Source of the DNA: Phaeoceros laevis
Lineage: Eukaryota; Anthocerotophyta; Anthocerotopsida; Notothyladales
Direction: 5' to 3'
DNA: 26,038 bases
Assembly (NCBI GenBank): GCA_049999765.1
Contig: JBNGIQ010009415.1
Span: 1 to 26,038, forward strand
Shown: in pieces, positions 1-8,861 of the stretch
How the letters are laid out: the number at the start of each line of letters is the position of its first letter
Position numbering within the stretch: position 1 is the stretch's first letter
The notes under the pieces: generated by a model
Databases searched by the model: none
Seen by the model: only the letters and a program-made list of their open reading frames with translations
Told to the model about the DNA's origin: nothing
Program-made: the position numbers and the translations under genes

Positions 1-585
1 GCCTGGGCCCCTACAGAGGAGGATTTCAAACGACTGCAGAAAATTGTAGAGAGCTTTCTTTGGAACAAACCGGTTGATTCTCCTTCAGCTGGTAGCAAGG
101 TTGCATGGGCTCACATGATTCAGCCTAAACGGAAAGGGGGGCTTGGTCTTGTGGACCCTATTCAGAAAGCGAAAGAGCTCCACGGGCAATGGATTCTCAA
201 GGCTTCATCTCCTACTGTTTACACTTGGAAAGCATACATAACAAGAAGACTGGAATCAGTTAGCGTAGTCAATAATGGGACGAAGTTTGTCTCCCATCTG
301 TTTGCTATAAAGCCGCAAATAGCAGAAAATGTGGGCTCACCTCTGTGGAGAGCTATATGGAGTAGTTGGGAAGATCTAAAGGCTGTACTTATATGGAGGC
401 CTCCTGAAAAAAGAGAAGAAGCGGCATCTGCTAAGAGACAGGGCCATAGACAAGTTTGGGAAACTGACACATATAAACAATTGGTTAGGTCTGGAGAAGT
501 TGCAGATGCAGCACGTAAAGGTCTAACAAATCTCGGTGATACCTGGGATTGGGACCAAATAGATGGTGTACCTGGCAGGAATTAA
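1..585 (+). pseudogene. LINE reverse transcriptase, C-terminal part
   Basis: Frame 1 is open from the first base to the stop at 583-585, so the gene begins upstream of the window. Near the start the translation has FLWNKP followed by VAWAHM, then PKRKGGLGLVDP and a helical KAKELHGQWILKA segment. This is the conserved signature found just after the RT palm in plant LINEs, where the protein moves into the thumb and connection region. The catalytic palm is not in the window. The frame ends after DTWDWDQIDG, where a frameshift moves the reading to another frame near 573. In the element this protein would reverse transcribe LINE RNA at the nicked target. Family assignment is firm; the protein cannot be functional as it stands. 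Confidence 0.8.
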
Positions 586-695
586 GGGAGCAGTTCAACA
601 TCCCTCAAGGATGTGCGAAGATGATAAGTAACAGTGCCTTAACAAGGATGAAGGATACATACAGAAGAGCTATGGAGATGCCATCCAAGGTATAA
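573..695 (+). pseudogene. LINE polyprotein, shifted continuation
   Basis: About 40 codons in frame 3 continue the LINE protein after the first frameshift. They begin with WQELREQFNIPQ and end at a TAA at 693-695. The pattern, a tryptophan, then leucine, phenylalanine and 'IP', is what LINE polyproteins show ahead of the zf-RVT region. Too short to stand alone, it is listed because it shows that the break at about 570 is a frameshift and not the true end of the protein. Confidence 0.5.
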
Positions 696-761
696 AGGAA
701 GGAGTGGTGTACGGATTGTGTCCATAGACAATCGTTAGGGCTGCCAGAGGACAAAAGAGCC

Positions 762-1169
762 TTGTTAGTTGATCGGATTGAAGGGCATAGTATATACGCA
801 TGGGAGTACACACTAGCTGAGAAAGGAGATAGACTGGTGTTCTTGAAAATGATGGTGGTTGTGCTGGAAGATATACTGACGCCGATTGTTGTCCTGCACC
901 AAAGAGACAAAACAAAGTGGCTGCTAGCCAAGGAGATTATGATGCATCCACATCAGCATACAGGAGAGAAAGTTTGGCATGAAGCTATATCAGAATCGCA
1001 ACAGGAACTAACACCTGAAAGGTGGTGGTGGCCAGTAGGATCTCGAAAGAAGGACTGCAGGGCCTCTTTGTTTAACTACAACACCAACAAACTCTATCTT
1101 GTTATAGTGGCTAAGGTTAAACTGAAAGGCAGAAACCCAATGGTCACTAGTTGGGAAATACCGATCTGA
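762..1169 (+). pseudogene. LINE polyprotein, middle segment
   Basis: A 135-codon open stretch lies between the RT C-terminus and the zf-RVT module. Its first codon is TTG, so it is a continuation and not a separate gene. It includes a tryptophan-rich stretch (WWWPVGS) and ends at a TGA 13 bases before the next frame. I recognise no domain in it. Its position argues that it encodes the linker between RT and the zinc module. The frame changes on both sides indicate at least two further indels in this copy. Confidence 0.45.
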
Positions 1170-1181
1170 AAACAGAGAAGA

Positions 1182-1763
1182 GTGTATAGGCCTTTATGGC
1201 AAACTCTTGGTATTATACCGAAGATGGCCTCTCTGGTATGGTTAATCTCTCAGAAGGCGCTTCCAAACTGTGATCGCTGGAGTGGTTTGCTAGAGTTGTT
1301 TGAGGAAGAGATCTGCAGGCGATGTGCACAAAACAAAAAACATACGAGTCAACATACCTTCTTTGAGTGTGCATATGCTTTGCGAATCTGGAGGCAAATA
1401 CAAAGCTGGATAAAAAGACTGGAATCACCTGCGAGGCCGAGTGTCCAATGGCAAGCAGCACTGTTCGGTATGCAGGAGAACCTAAAATATCTGTTCAATA
1501 AAGGGCAATGGTGGAGTATTGTCTGGACTGCTACCATCTTCGAAATTTGGGTCCAGTGGACCATAGAGATATACGGTGGCAAAGACCCAAGAAGCTCCAA
1601 AGCCTTACTCTGCACAATATGGGAGAAAGTGGTTAGCTTTGGAGCTGCATTGCGGAAAAAAAGGCCGAAACGCTTTAAGAGGGTTGATTGGGAGAGGGCA
1701 GGGATTCTGGACGCTAGCTCCGGAGCATGGCAAGCAAGATGCCTGTGGCTGCAATATGCATAG
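1182..1763 (+). pseudogene. LINE zf-RVT zinc-binding module
   Basis: This 193-codon frame carries the zinc-binding module typical of plant LINE reverse transcriptases (zf-RVT). After an IIPKMASLVWLISQKALPNC stretch, which matches the usual 'KIP..F.W....LP' lead-in, four ligands follow in the translation: Cys45, Cys48, His58 and Cys63 (pattern C-x2-C-x9-H-x4-C). An RIWRQI helix comes directly after, as in the family. The following 100 residues are tryptophan-rich and basic (RKKRPKRFKRVDW), compatible with nucleic-acid binding. The frame starts after a break in the upstream frame and ends in TAG. It is part of the LINE polyprotein and not an independent gene. Confidence 0.75.
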
Positions 1764-1902
1764 AAGGGTTTGCCCCTGCAAAACAGAACAAACACGGAAT
1801 TCAATTGGGCAGCGTCAGTCACAAAAGAAAGAGAGATAGCACGAAGGCCAAGGTGGGTATTGCTTCGATGATTGATACTGACAATATGGAGGTCTCCCAA
1901 AA

Positions 1903-2574
1903 GTGCAGAACCCTAGAAGCATATTACAGCGGTGGAGAACAGCACAGGGTCGAAGAACAGACAGAATCATGACTAGGGTCTCGGATCCTATGTTAGGTAG
2001 GAACTGCTCTCGAGAAAGCTGGAGGGGTGAGGCTTACCCTACTGGCGTGACCTGCCTTAAGAGTTGTGCGTCAAGCTATTTAGAGAGGGAGCGTTTGCAG
2101 CCAACAGAACATAGCAAAGAAAGCCAGCAGGAGAGAAATAAAGTCACCATGTTGCCCCGTGGTTGCGGGAGAGCAAGGCTGGGTATTTATCGCTTCGTTA
2201 ATGACACTATGCTTTGGGTGGATGACAACCAAGGAGAGGAGCTTCTGCCTCGCCACCATGTGTACAATGAGCTGCAAGCTGAGTGGTGGGAAGTGCTGTT
2301 TAGCAACAAGGGCCCTGCACCTGAGAGGGTGGTGTGCAAGATCTCCAACGAGGGGGAGAGGCAGGCCCTCCTTGATCAGACCGACAGGGAATTGATCAAT
2401 CTTGTGACTACTCTGGATTTCTTGCAGTCAACAAGCCCACCGGAGAATGAAGCCCAGGAGCAGAATCGTGAATACATTGAGAGTAGAGTGGAACGGATTA
2501 GTGAGGTGCGGCGTCATCCTGAACACAAACAAGTCAACAATTGCGAGAGTGGGGATGGCGGCCGCCGTAAATAA
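1903..2574 (+). CDS. Unrecognised ORF in the LINE 3' region
   Basis: A 223-codon open frame lies between the zf-RVT module and the poly(A) end of the LINE. The first half is arginine- and serine-rich. The second half is acidic and charged (EREL and EAQEQNREY stretches) and would be mostly helical, ending in GDGGRRK. I recognise no domain, and in particular no RNase H motif. It may be a decayed terminal part of the LINE protein, a second LINE ORF, or a chance frame in a 3' UTR. A second overlapping frame (2447-2890) has no better support. No start context or splice signal decides the start. Confidence 0.3.
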   Translation: MQNPRSILQRWRTAQGRRTDRIMTRVSDPMLGRNCSRESWRGEAYPTGVTCLKSCASSYLERERLQPTEHSKESQQERNKVTMLPRGCGRARLGIYRFVNDTMLWVDDNQGEELLPRHHVYNELQAEWWEVLFSNKGPAPERVVCKISNEGERQALLDQTDRELINLVTTLDFLQSTSPPENEAQEQNREYIESRVERISEVRRHPEHKQVNNCESGDGGRRK

Positions 2575-2867
2575 GGAGGCAATGCCGGGAAGCAACAAGA
2601 AGGAAACGGATCTAAAGCGCCTGCTCAACCTGGATACACCAAGTGTCGGGAGTGGAAGTAATGAAGTCGGGGTGTTGCATTGTGTGACATGTGTAGGATC
2701 TTGCTGCATTGTAGGAACTTCAAGTGAAGTATTAGTACCTGCGGCAAGTAGGTTGGTTTGTCGTATTGGCTGCTTTTATAGGGTAGTTTACCTTCTAGCT
2801 AGTGGCAATGGTAGTGAGAGAAATGTTGTAAAAGGTATTTTTTTTACGAAAAGGCGCCGTCTACACC

Positions 2868-2876
2868 AAAAAAAAA
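2868..2876 (+). other. Poly(A) end of the LINE
   Basis: Nine adenines close the LINE-derived sequence. Immediately to the right the minus strand reads as gypsy RNase H/RT protein, so this is the junction between the two elements. The gypsy reading ends in a run of phenylalanine codons that is simply the complement of this A tract. Confidence 0.6.
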
Positions 2877-3240
2877 GAAGCACTGGGTAGTTCGTAAGTT
2901 GCTCCTTCAATTCCACCCAAGCCACTTCCTGTCCTTGCTCCCATCGCTGTATCCTTTTTAAGCAGTGCATATAATGGCTTGCAGACGCGACTCATATCTT
3001 TGCAGAACCGCCTGTAGTAGTTGCATAAGCCCAAGAACGCTCTCAAGGATGCCAAGTTAGTAGGCCTTGGCATCCTAGCTATGGTAGAAATTTTAGCCGA
3101 TTGAGGCTCAATATTACCTGGCAAAAGTAGATGCCCTAAATACTCAACCTGCTGAGCCGCAAACTTAATTTGCCTGAATGAGCTTTCAGTCCACATTCGG
3201 CAAAATACCGAAGAACCTAAAAACTCCTGTACCTGCCCGC
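2877..3240 (-). pseudogene. Ty3/gypsy RT C-terminus and RNase H start
   Basis: On the minus strand the translation contains VEYLGHLL, then GNIEPQSAKI, RAFLGLCNYYRRF and KPLYALLKKDT. These are the diagnostic end of the Ty3/gypsy reverse transcriptase palm and thumb. After a frameshift near 2960 the reading continues as WEQGQEVAWVELKEQL and NYPVL, the beginning of the RNase H connection. Upstream, another frame gives AECGLKAHSGKL, showing a further shift near 3165. The fragment is cut at 2877 by the LINE poly(A). It could be the missing downstream part of the gypsy element at 8351-13097. However, its first residues repeat the protein position already covered at the end of that element, so a separate related copy is also possible. 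Confidence 0.8.
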
Positions 3241-3295
3241 ATGCGGGTGCCCAAACAAGAGCAAGGGGGGGACCATGAGAGGGACCGATAACCTC

Positions 3296-3357
3296 CTCAA
3301 ATACACACACACACACACATCCGGTGTTCCTGGGTTTTGTGTGTGTGTTCATTGAGG
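3296..3357. repeat. AC/GT hairpin at left edge of unit A
   Basis: CCTCAA plus an AC dinucleotide run is followed about 20 bases later by a GT run and TTGAGG, so the segment can fold into a hairpin with a CCGGTGTTCCTGGG loop region. The loop motif recurs at the left edge of unit B. The AC run alone (3302-3319) is a microsatellite. Confidence 0.55.
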
Positions 3358-4260
3358 TATGTATGACTCATACATAATTCCTTTTTATTGTGTGTTGGAA
3401 CGAATTCAGGCTATGAACCTGAACCATTGATGGTGATTGCTAATACCCCTTCTCTTGATCTGATATTAGCTGTTAAAAATACCATTACAACATCTTTTGT
3501 GTTTGATAAGTCTTGATAAGTTTTGACTTATTCTACGCCCTTGCCGACTGCACTAGCTACCGCTAGTAAGCTTTGATGGCATCATCTCGGTAACTACAGT
3601 CTGCTGTTTTTAAGCAAGGTCATTACGGTGTTTTGCACTGCCACTAGTTCATTTCCGGCTGCCGTGACCAGCATGACAGTCCCGTTGGACTTTACATGCT
3701 TTCGGTCTACAGGGTTTCTTTTGCCGCGACACATGGACCTTACAATTGCTGGTGCAACACTGCCTTTGTTGACATAGCTGCCCTGTCAGCAGAACTTGGC
3801 GAGGAACTTTCCTGAACGAGGCATTCAGGTACATATAGACTATTTTATGCAGGCTGCCTTTAAAGCTTTGTGCGGCTGTACAGCTGATAATGCATACTTG
3901 TGATCCTTGATCATACTAAAAATGTCTATTCCCGCTCTTAATCTGACTTGGCATCCAAATTTTTAGCTGGCATTGAGGCTCGAGCTGCTCACAAGGCCGA
4001 AAGACATCTTTCATAAAGATCTGATTGCCCTACGTGGCCTGCTCACAACCTATTACTAACTCACCCCGTTGAATCATTGTTTCATTTAATGATGGCCCTC
4101 TGCCCAAGCCAGCTGCCACATCTCCCTGAGATCCTCTAATCCCATTAGACCTAAAAACAGCGGCCTGTACCTACCGAGACACTCTTCATTCATGAGGAGC
4201 GACAAAAAGAACAAGCCGCCACTTACAGCTGCTTCTTTCTAACTCTAACAACTCATCCAG

Positions 4261-4266
4261 TATAAA
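4261..4266 (+). promoter_or_regulatory. TATA-like box in unit A
   Basis: TATAAA is followed by about 130 bases of C/T-rich sequence and then CCACAATG. The arrangement resembles a plant core promoter with a pyrimidine-rich 5' UTR. Unit B has a weaker counterpart, CTATTTAACC at 6918-6927, also followed by C/T-rich DNA. Support is by pattern only. Confidence 0.35.
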
Positions 4267-4916
4267 GTCCCCTCCCTAGACTCTGAGAGGCCAGCTCCTC
4301 GTTTTTTCCACTCGACCCTCTTGCCACTGCTCCCTTCTTTGCTCAGCTTCCTGAATTTTCCTCCCGCCACTACACCCTCCATTCCTCAGCTACTTCCCTG
4401 CCACAATGAAGCATTGCTATGCTCAGTCTCTGATTACCTGCCGTTGCCAGTAGTCCTGAATGGTTTCAGTCTCTCGGAATAGTGGTATCCAGCAGTGGTC
4501 ATCATGACCCAGCAGGTTCTTACATCTGTACTTGCTCTTTCACTTATATACTTAAAGTTTTCTACTATTGCAATGTTACACTTCTTTTCGGTAGCCAGTG
4601 CACGTTTATAAGTGCTCAGTTCCCGTGGTCCTGATGCATAGTGAGCTTCTTTCAACAACTTACTTCATCTGTTGGCTGCAAGGTTTGAATGAGGAAGCGT
4701 CTTACCTGGCCCTGCCTGTTGATGGACTTTTACACACCACAACCCATGTTGTCTTGGGCACAGGTTGTCCCTGAAACATGGCTTGGGTACTTGGATTTCT
4801 GGCACCAGTTGCCTCAAGTCCCTGTCCCTGGTACTACAAAATGTTTTCATAGAATCATTTTGATGTTTGCTGAATCATGACTGCTGATTTTTGAATGTCA
4901 TAAGTACAAAACTCGT

Positions 4917-5069
4917 GCAGGAGCCAGGTCTACCAACACAGCTACTAGAAACCTGGTCAAGGATGGCCCTTTGGTACTGATGAAGGGGGGCCGGAGGTTT
5001 GCTCTCACCCAGCAAATGCCTGCTCGATGTCATGCTGCTGGTGAGAAAGCCTGGTGAGCTTTTTTCAAC
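4917..5069 (+). repeat. Conserved 150-bp block, copy A
   Basis: This block is clearly more similar to 7580-7730 than the surrounding sequence is to its counterpart. A 50-base core around CTGATGAAGG, GGAGGTTTGCTCTCACCC and AGCAAATGCC differs at only a few bases. In one + frame both copies read through GPLVLMKG and RRFALTQQMP, so it could be an exon of a decayed gene. I do not recognise the protein. Confidence 0.6.
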
Positions 5070-5659
5070 AGTTAGCCTTGTACACATATTGTTAGCTTTG
5101 ATGCTTTTTGTCAACACTTGCGGTTGACAGCTGCACAGCTATCTATATACATCATTGATAAGGACAACGCTCGTAGCAGCTTGGATTGTTCCAAGTTTGC
5201 CACAGCCACTGTGCCTGACAATGTCACAACATACCTTGGTCCACAAACTATGTTGGTTCTACAAAGACAGTTCAGTAAAAACTCACTTTTGAGGTGCATT
5301 TGACTCTGGTACCAGTTTGCTTTCACAGTCTTTGCGCTGTCCAAGCTACATGTCTCTTCTGAGCCTTGGGCACGCGATTTAGGCTGCTGTATACCTTACT
5401 TGCAACCTTATTCGTATTGCCACAAACAAGGACTTGGCCTTGCTGCCACCATGGGTACTTTGTCCGCAACATCCTGCATACGACAGGCACTCGAACTTAA
5501 AAACATGTCCTTCATACATGTTACACGAGCATACGGTCTTGGTTACCTTCTTGCACTGGCCTTGAAACGCTGCAGCTTGCCCTTGCAATGTCGGGACCCT
5601 TTCTAAGGGCAATGTAGCATACAGTACATGACTTTTTTTCATAAAAAAATTATGTATGT

Positions 5660-5703
5660 ATGTACCAGGAACACACACCCGGTGTTCTTAGGCGCGTGTG
5701 TGT
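5660..5703. repeat. AC/GT hairpin at unit A/B junction
   Basis: GGAACACACAC, then CCGGTGTTCTTAGGC, then GCGTGTGTGTCC: a second copy of the hairpin seen at 3296-3357, lying exactly where unit A ends and unit B starts. Its recurrence suggests that the hairpin is the terminal structure of the unit. Confidence 0.55.
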
Positions 5704-6286
5704 CCTTTTTGTATGTATGACTAGATCATACTACAAGGATGTGTGTTTGATTTGAATTGAATCCTGCTTTGTTAGTTTTTTGCCTTGGTCTAGTTCTGGC
5801 TTTTTGCCATCTAATGCCTGCCACTGCTAGCCCTGACTAGCATATACTGATGGCTGTTTCCAAAGGCATTCTCCAGATCCCAGGTAGCTGCCTTATAGCA
5901 TCCCTGGAATTACCTACTATTTCAATTGGATGGGACTATTTAACCGAATGACTTGCTGGCCATTAATACTTGGCCATGACCAGCTGCTGTCTCTGTTTAC
6001 TTAACGTGGTGCTAGCCCTCATACGGCACATAGCAGCAAAACCACTCATTATGAGGTTGGTAAAAATAACCAGTTTGTCGGGATTGATTAGCACTGGCTT
6101 AAGTACCTTGCTGTCTTTCTACTCGCTCATCGGTTTGTATCTCTTAAGAATATTCATCAGGACTTGGCAAGGTTGAGGACTCACGGCACGAGGCCCAATC
6201 ATGGCACCCTAGTGCTCTATGATATGAATGGCCAGCCACTTTCTAACAGCCACAACCGACCCTCTCATTGCCTCCTGACCAGCACA

Positions 6287-6413
6287 CTTCAACGAATTGG
6301 CACAAACTGTTTTATTTATCTGATGGCGGCTCCTGCCCTTCCAATCAGACTTCAACGAATTGGCACAAACTGTTTTATTTATCTGATGGCGGCTCCTGCC
6401 CTTCCAATCAGAC
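6287..6413. repeat. Perfect 63-bp tandem duplication
   Basis: A 63-base unit beginning CTTCAACGAATTGGCACAAA occurs twice back to back without a mismatch (6287-6349 and 6350-6412). It is private to unit B and must be recent compared with the divergence of units A and B. Confidence 0.9.
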
Positions 6414-7579
6414 GAGAGCACATCTGTAAGTGATCTACACGATCCTTCCTAGTAAGGTGCTCTGCAACTTTTTGTCCCACCATCTTTAAACCTCTTGGTC
6501 TGTTTTACGCATACGCTAGTCTACAGATATCTTTCCTGACCAACCTTTGCCACAAGGTTAGCTTGTAAGAGGTAACATCCGTTTTTGGCTGTGATCTAGC
6601 GGTTCCAGGAATCACAGGCTGGACACCTAATCAATACTTTTCTAGGCTTGCTGTACGATTGAGTGCCAGCAAACTCTTCAGGCCCTGGACGTGGCCCTAT
6701 CAAAATTCTGTGCAGTCTACCCGACCTGTAAACTCATGGGACTTGCGCTTATCAACTTTCCCAAGTCTACCACATGGTAACACTTTTTACAGTACCTCCA
6801 GTCTCAAAATAGATGGGTCTACAGCATGCTTTGGCAGTCATCATTTATGTTAACTGAGTGAGAATAGTATCCCGTTCTAGCTCTCCTTTCTCAGTCTAAG
6901 AGGCTCCCGCCTTGCCCCTATTTAACCAGCTTGTGGAACACCTTGAATCCCATCTTCAGCCACCACCCTGCTGAGCCTTGCCATTTCTTCGCCCTGTGCT
7001 CTGCCCACTCCCTCCTGCTATAGACCTGCAGCAACAGTGCGTTCTCGTTTCAGTGGAGTTTTAAGGGCTTTTGGTGATTCCTACAAGATGTCTAGCTCAC
7101 AGCAGGTTCTTCTGCCCCCTATGACTACTGCTGTCAAGTATTTCTCGTCAAATGCACTGATGACAAGTATACCTAATGTTGGTTGCAATGCGTTGTTTTG
7201 TGGTCACTCCTAAAAGCTTTTTTGCACCTGTCTATATAGCTTGCTGGAGTTTTTGTCTTTCGAACAATATATACTGCCACATTTGTCCTTAGAGCTTCCT
7301 GCATTCGGTTGTGTTAACTGATCACTGTCCAGCCCTGTGTCTCTGCAAGAATGGTTCAAAAACAAGGATGTTCAGTGCCTGCATGGTACTACCGATTCCC
7401 TACTACCTGGCAAACGAAGGAGGTAATGTCCTTAGCACCAGTTGCCTTTGACATATACCAGCCTTCTACATACGCTTTGTCCCTGGGACTTGTTGCCTTC
7501 TGCAAAGCCAGTTTGAGTTCTGAGTCATGTTTGAAAGTCTTGAAAGTTTTTTTGATTGAAAATGCAAGTTCGAGATCCT

Positions 7580-7730
7580 GCAGGAGCTGGTCTACCAACG
7601 GCTGCTAGAAACCTAGTCGATGAAGGCCCTTTGGTACTGATGAAGGGGAGCCGGAGGTTTGCTCTCACCCAGCAAATGCCTGTTCGATTTTTGCTGTTGT
7701 CGGAAGAAGTTTGGTGAACTTTTTTTCGAC
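7580..7730 (+). repeat. Conserved 150-bp block, copy B
   Basis: Counterpart of 4917-5069. Here the open + frame is longer, reading AGAGLPTAARNLVDEGPLVL and then MKGSRRFALTQQMP before stopping at TGA (7716-7718). An AG just upstream could serve as a splice acceptor. The one-base indel near the start relative to copy A means only one of the two can keep the full frame. Confidence 0.6.
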
Positions 7731-8350
7731 TACTAGCTCGTACAGGATCTGCATTTCCTAGCTGGTTAGAAGTTAGGATCAAGCACATTACAGTGCATAC
7801 AAATGTGGCAAAGGACTGACCTACCTGAATTGTTTCATGGTAGTGCCTCTCCTCACGCCCTACAAGGACAGCAGTCTGCTATTCTGCCACCATGTTCTCT
7901 GTGAAACAGATGTATAAAGACGCTTTTCAACACACCATCCTACGTTCTTCCTGCATTTTCAGCAAGTACCAACGTTTCAATACGTTAGCTTTCCAACGTC
8001 CAGGCCTTTGCCTTCTCGTTGCTGAAAAACTCCTTCAGATCCTTTGGCATACGAATCAAGATCACGCCACTTTGGCCAACCCTTGTATTCTGACTGCAAC
8101 AAAAAAGGATACGTGCCATGTGAAGTCTTGTCGGCTGTCTAACAGCTCGACATGAACCATTGCAGACCTGAACAGGTCACAATTGCATTTTTTGTCTCGT
8201 CTAAGCAACGAAAAAGGTCGCGGATGCTTCCCTGACAAGGCCTTGAAATGTCGATGCTAGCTTTCGCTAGGACAGGTCCCGATCATGGGCAATGTCTTCA
8301 TACTTGTACTGGAGTTATGAGACTGTATGTATGTATGCGCACATGAACAT

Positions 8351-8521
8351 ACATTCTTCAAGCCGTCTAAGTAATTGCTCCACATGACTTAGGTGCTCCT
8401 CAAAATTGTAGCTGAACACAACAAGGTCATCAATGTAACATTTCACAAAAGGCAGGTCTATCAGCTCCTTATCCATAACCTTCTGGAAATGCGTTGAGCT
8501 GTTCTTGAGACCAAATGGCAT
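8351..8521 (-). pseudogene. Ty3/gypsy reverse transcriptase, YIDD palm segment
   Basis: The minus strand reads MPFGLKNSSTHFQKVMD, then VKCYIDDLVVFS with the two catalytic aspartates (residues 31-32, about 8431-8426), then EEHLSHVEQLLRRLEEC. This is the core of the gypsy RT palm. The reading leaves RT-like sequence at about 8350 and enters the AC/GT and TATG sequence of the neighbouring repeat unit. It is joined to the RT N-terminus (8586-8861) through about 65 bases containing two frameshifts, in which an EEDK...TAFWG-like segment can still be made out. Confidence 0.85.
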
Positions 8522-8585
8522 GCCTTCCCACTCCCAGAGGCCATCCGACCCCAGAATGCTGTCTTTTCCTTGTCCTCTTCTTCTA

Positions 8586-8861
8586 TCAGATCTGCTTAAA
8601 CCCGTGCCTCATGTCCGGGGTTGTAAAGTACTTCACATGTCCAATTGCATCAAAAATTTCATCAGGAGTTGGCATGGGATACTTGTCTTGTGCTGTCACG
8701 GCATTTAATGGGCGGTAGTCCCCACACATGCGTCGTTCCGTCCATTCTCCCTTCTCATCCTTCTTAGCCAGCAGCACTGTTGCAGCAGCGTACTGTGATG
8801 ATGACCTTCTGATTAATCTTGCCTCCTCCAACTCTTTACTCGTCCTTCCATGATTTCCCAT
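8586..8861 (-). pseudogene. Ty3/gypsy reverse transcriptase, N-terminal segment
   Basis: The translation shows ELEEARLIRRSSSQYAAATV, LLAKKDEKGEWTERRMCGDY, RPLNAVTAQDKYPMP, DEIFDAIG and FTTPDMRHGFKQI. These are the fingers and first palm motifs of gypsy RT. The aspartate of the first catalytic motif is present in PDM. The frame is shifted by one base from the end of the methyltransferase frame, whose last 20 residues overlap its start, and it stops directly after FKQI. Confidence 0.85.

Larger units (their letters stand above)
1..2876 (+). mobile_element. LINE (non-LTR retrotransposon), 3' part
   Basis: The window opens inside a non-LTR retrotransposon. Reading left to right it shows the end of the reverse transcriptase (FLWN, VAW and PKRKGGLGL motifs), a connecting region, the zinc-binding zf-RVT module, further open frames without recognisable domains, and a terminal A9 run at 2868-2876. 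The order matches plant L1-type elements. The coding part is broken by frameshifts near 570, 700 and 1175, so it is a dead copy. Its 5' end lies outside the window, so no target-site duplication can be checked. The poly(A) end sits directly against a minus-strand gypsy RNase H/RT fragment, which suggests the LINE inserted into that older element. Confidence 0.8.
3300..5652. repeat. Large tandem unit A (about 2.35 kb)
   Basis: A mostly non-coding stretch is related to the unit directly to its right in the same orientation. Shared landmarks, in order: an AC/GT hairpin containing CCGGTGTTC, a GTATGTATGACT stretch, a pyrimidine-rich segment after a TATA-like box, a CAGCAGGTTCTT stretch, a CACCAGTTGCCT stretch, the conserved 150-bp block, GGGCAATGT followed by CATAC and GTAC, and a terminal TATGTATGTATG. 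No long ORF on either strand looks coding. Possible identities are a long LTR, one copy of a decayed duplicated gene, or a non-autonomous element. I cannot decide between these. Confidence 0.5.
5653..8345. repeat. Large tandem unit B (about 2.7 kb)
   Basis: Second head-to-tail copy of the unit at 3300-5652, diverged but with the same landmarks in the same order. It carries a private perfect 63-bp duplication at 6287-6412. An ATG at 7088 opens a short frame (MSSSQQVLLPPMTTAVK) that matches a weaker one in unit A (MTQQVL...). The right edge meets gypsy RT sequence at about 8346-8351. Whether the pair is two LTRs, a duplicated gene relic or something else is open. Confidence 0.5.

Noticed and set aside
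4978-5015. CTGATGA in the conserved block as a hammerhead ribozyme core (retrozyme-like LTR).
   Set aside because: The second core element GAAA does not follow a stem after CTGATGA in either copy, and the bases between the upstream GTC and the core do not form a closed stem I.
3649-8155. Many 60-99-codon ORFs on both strands within the tandem units.
   Set aside because: Short, overlapping, not conserved between the two units except at the 150-bp block and a short ATG-led frame, and without recognisable domains.
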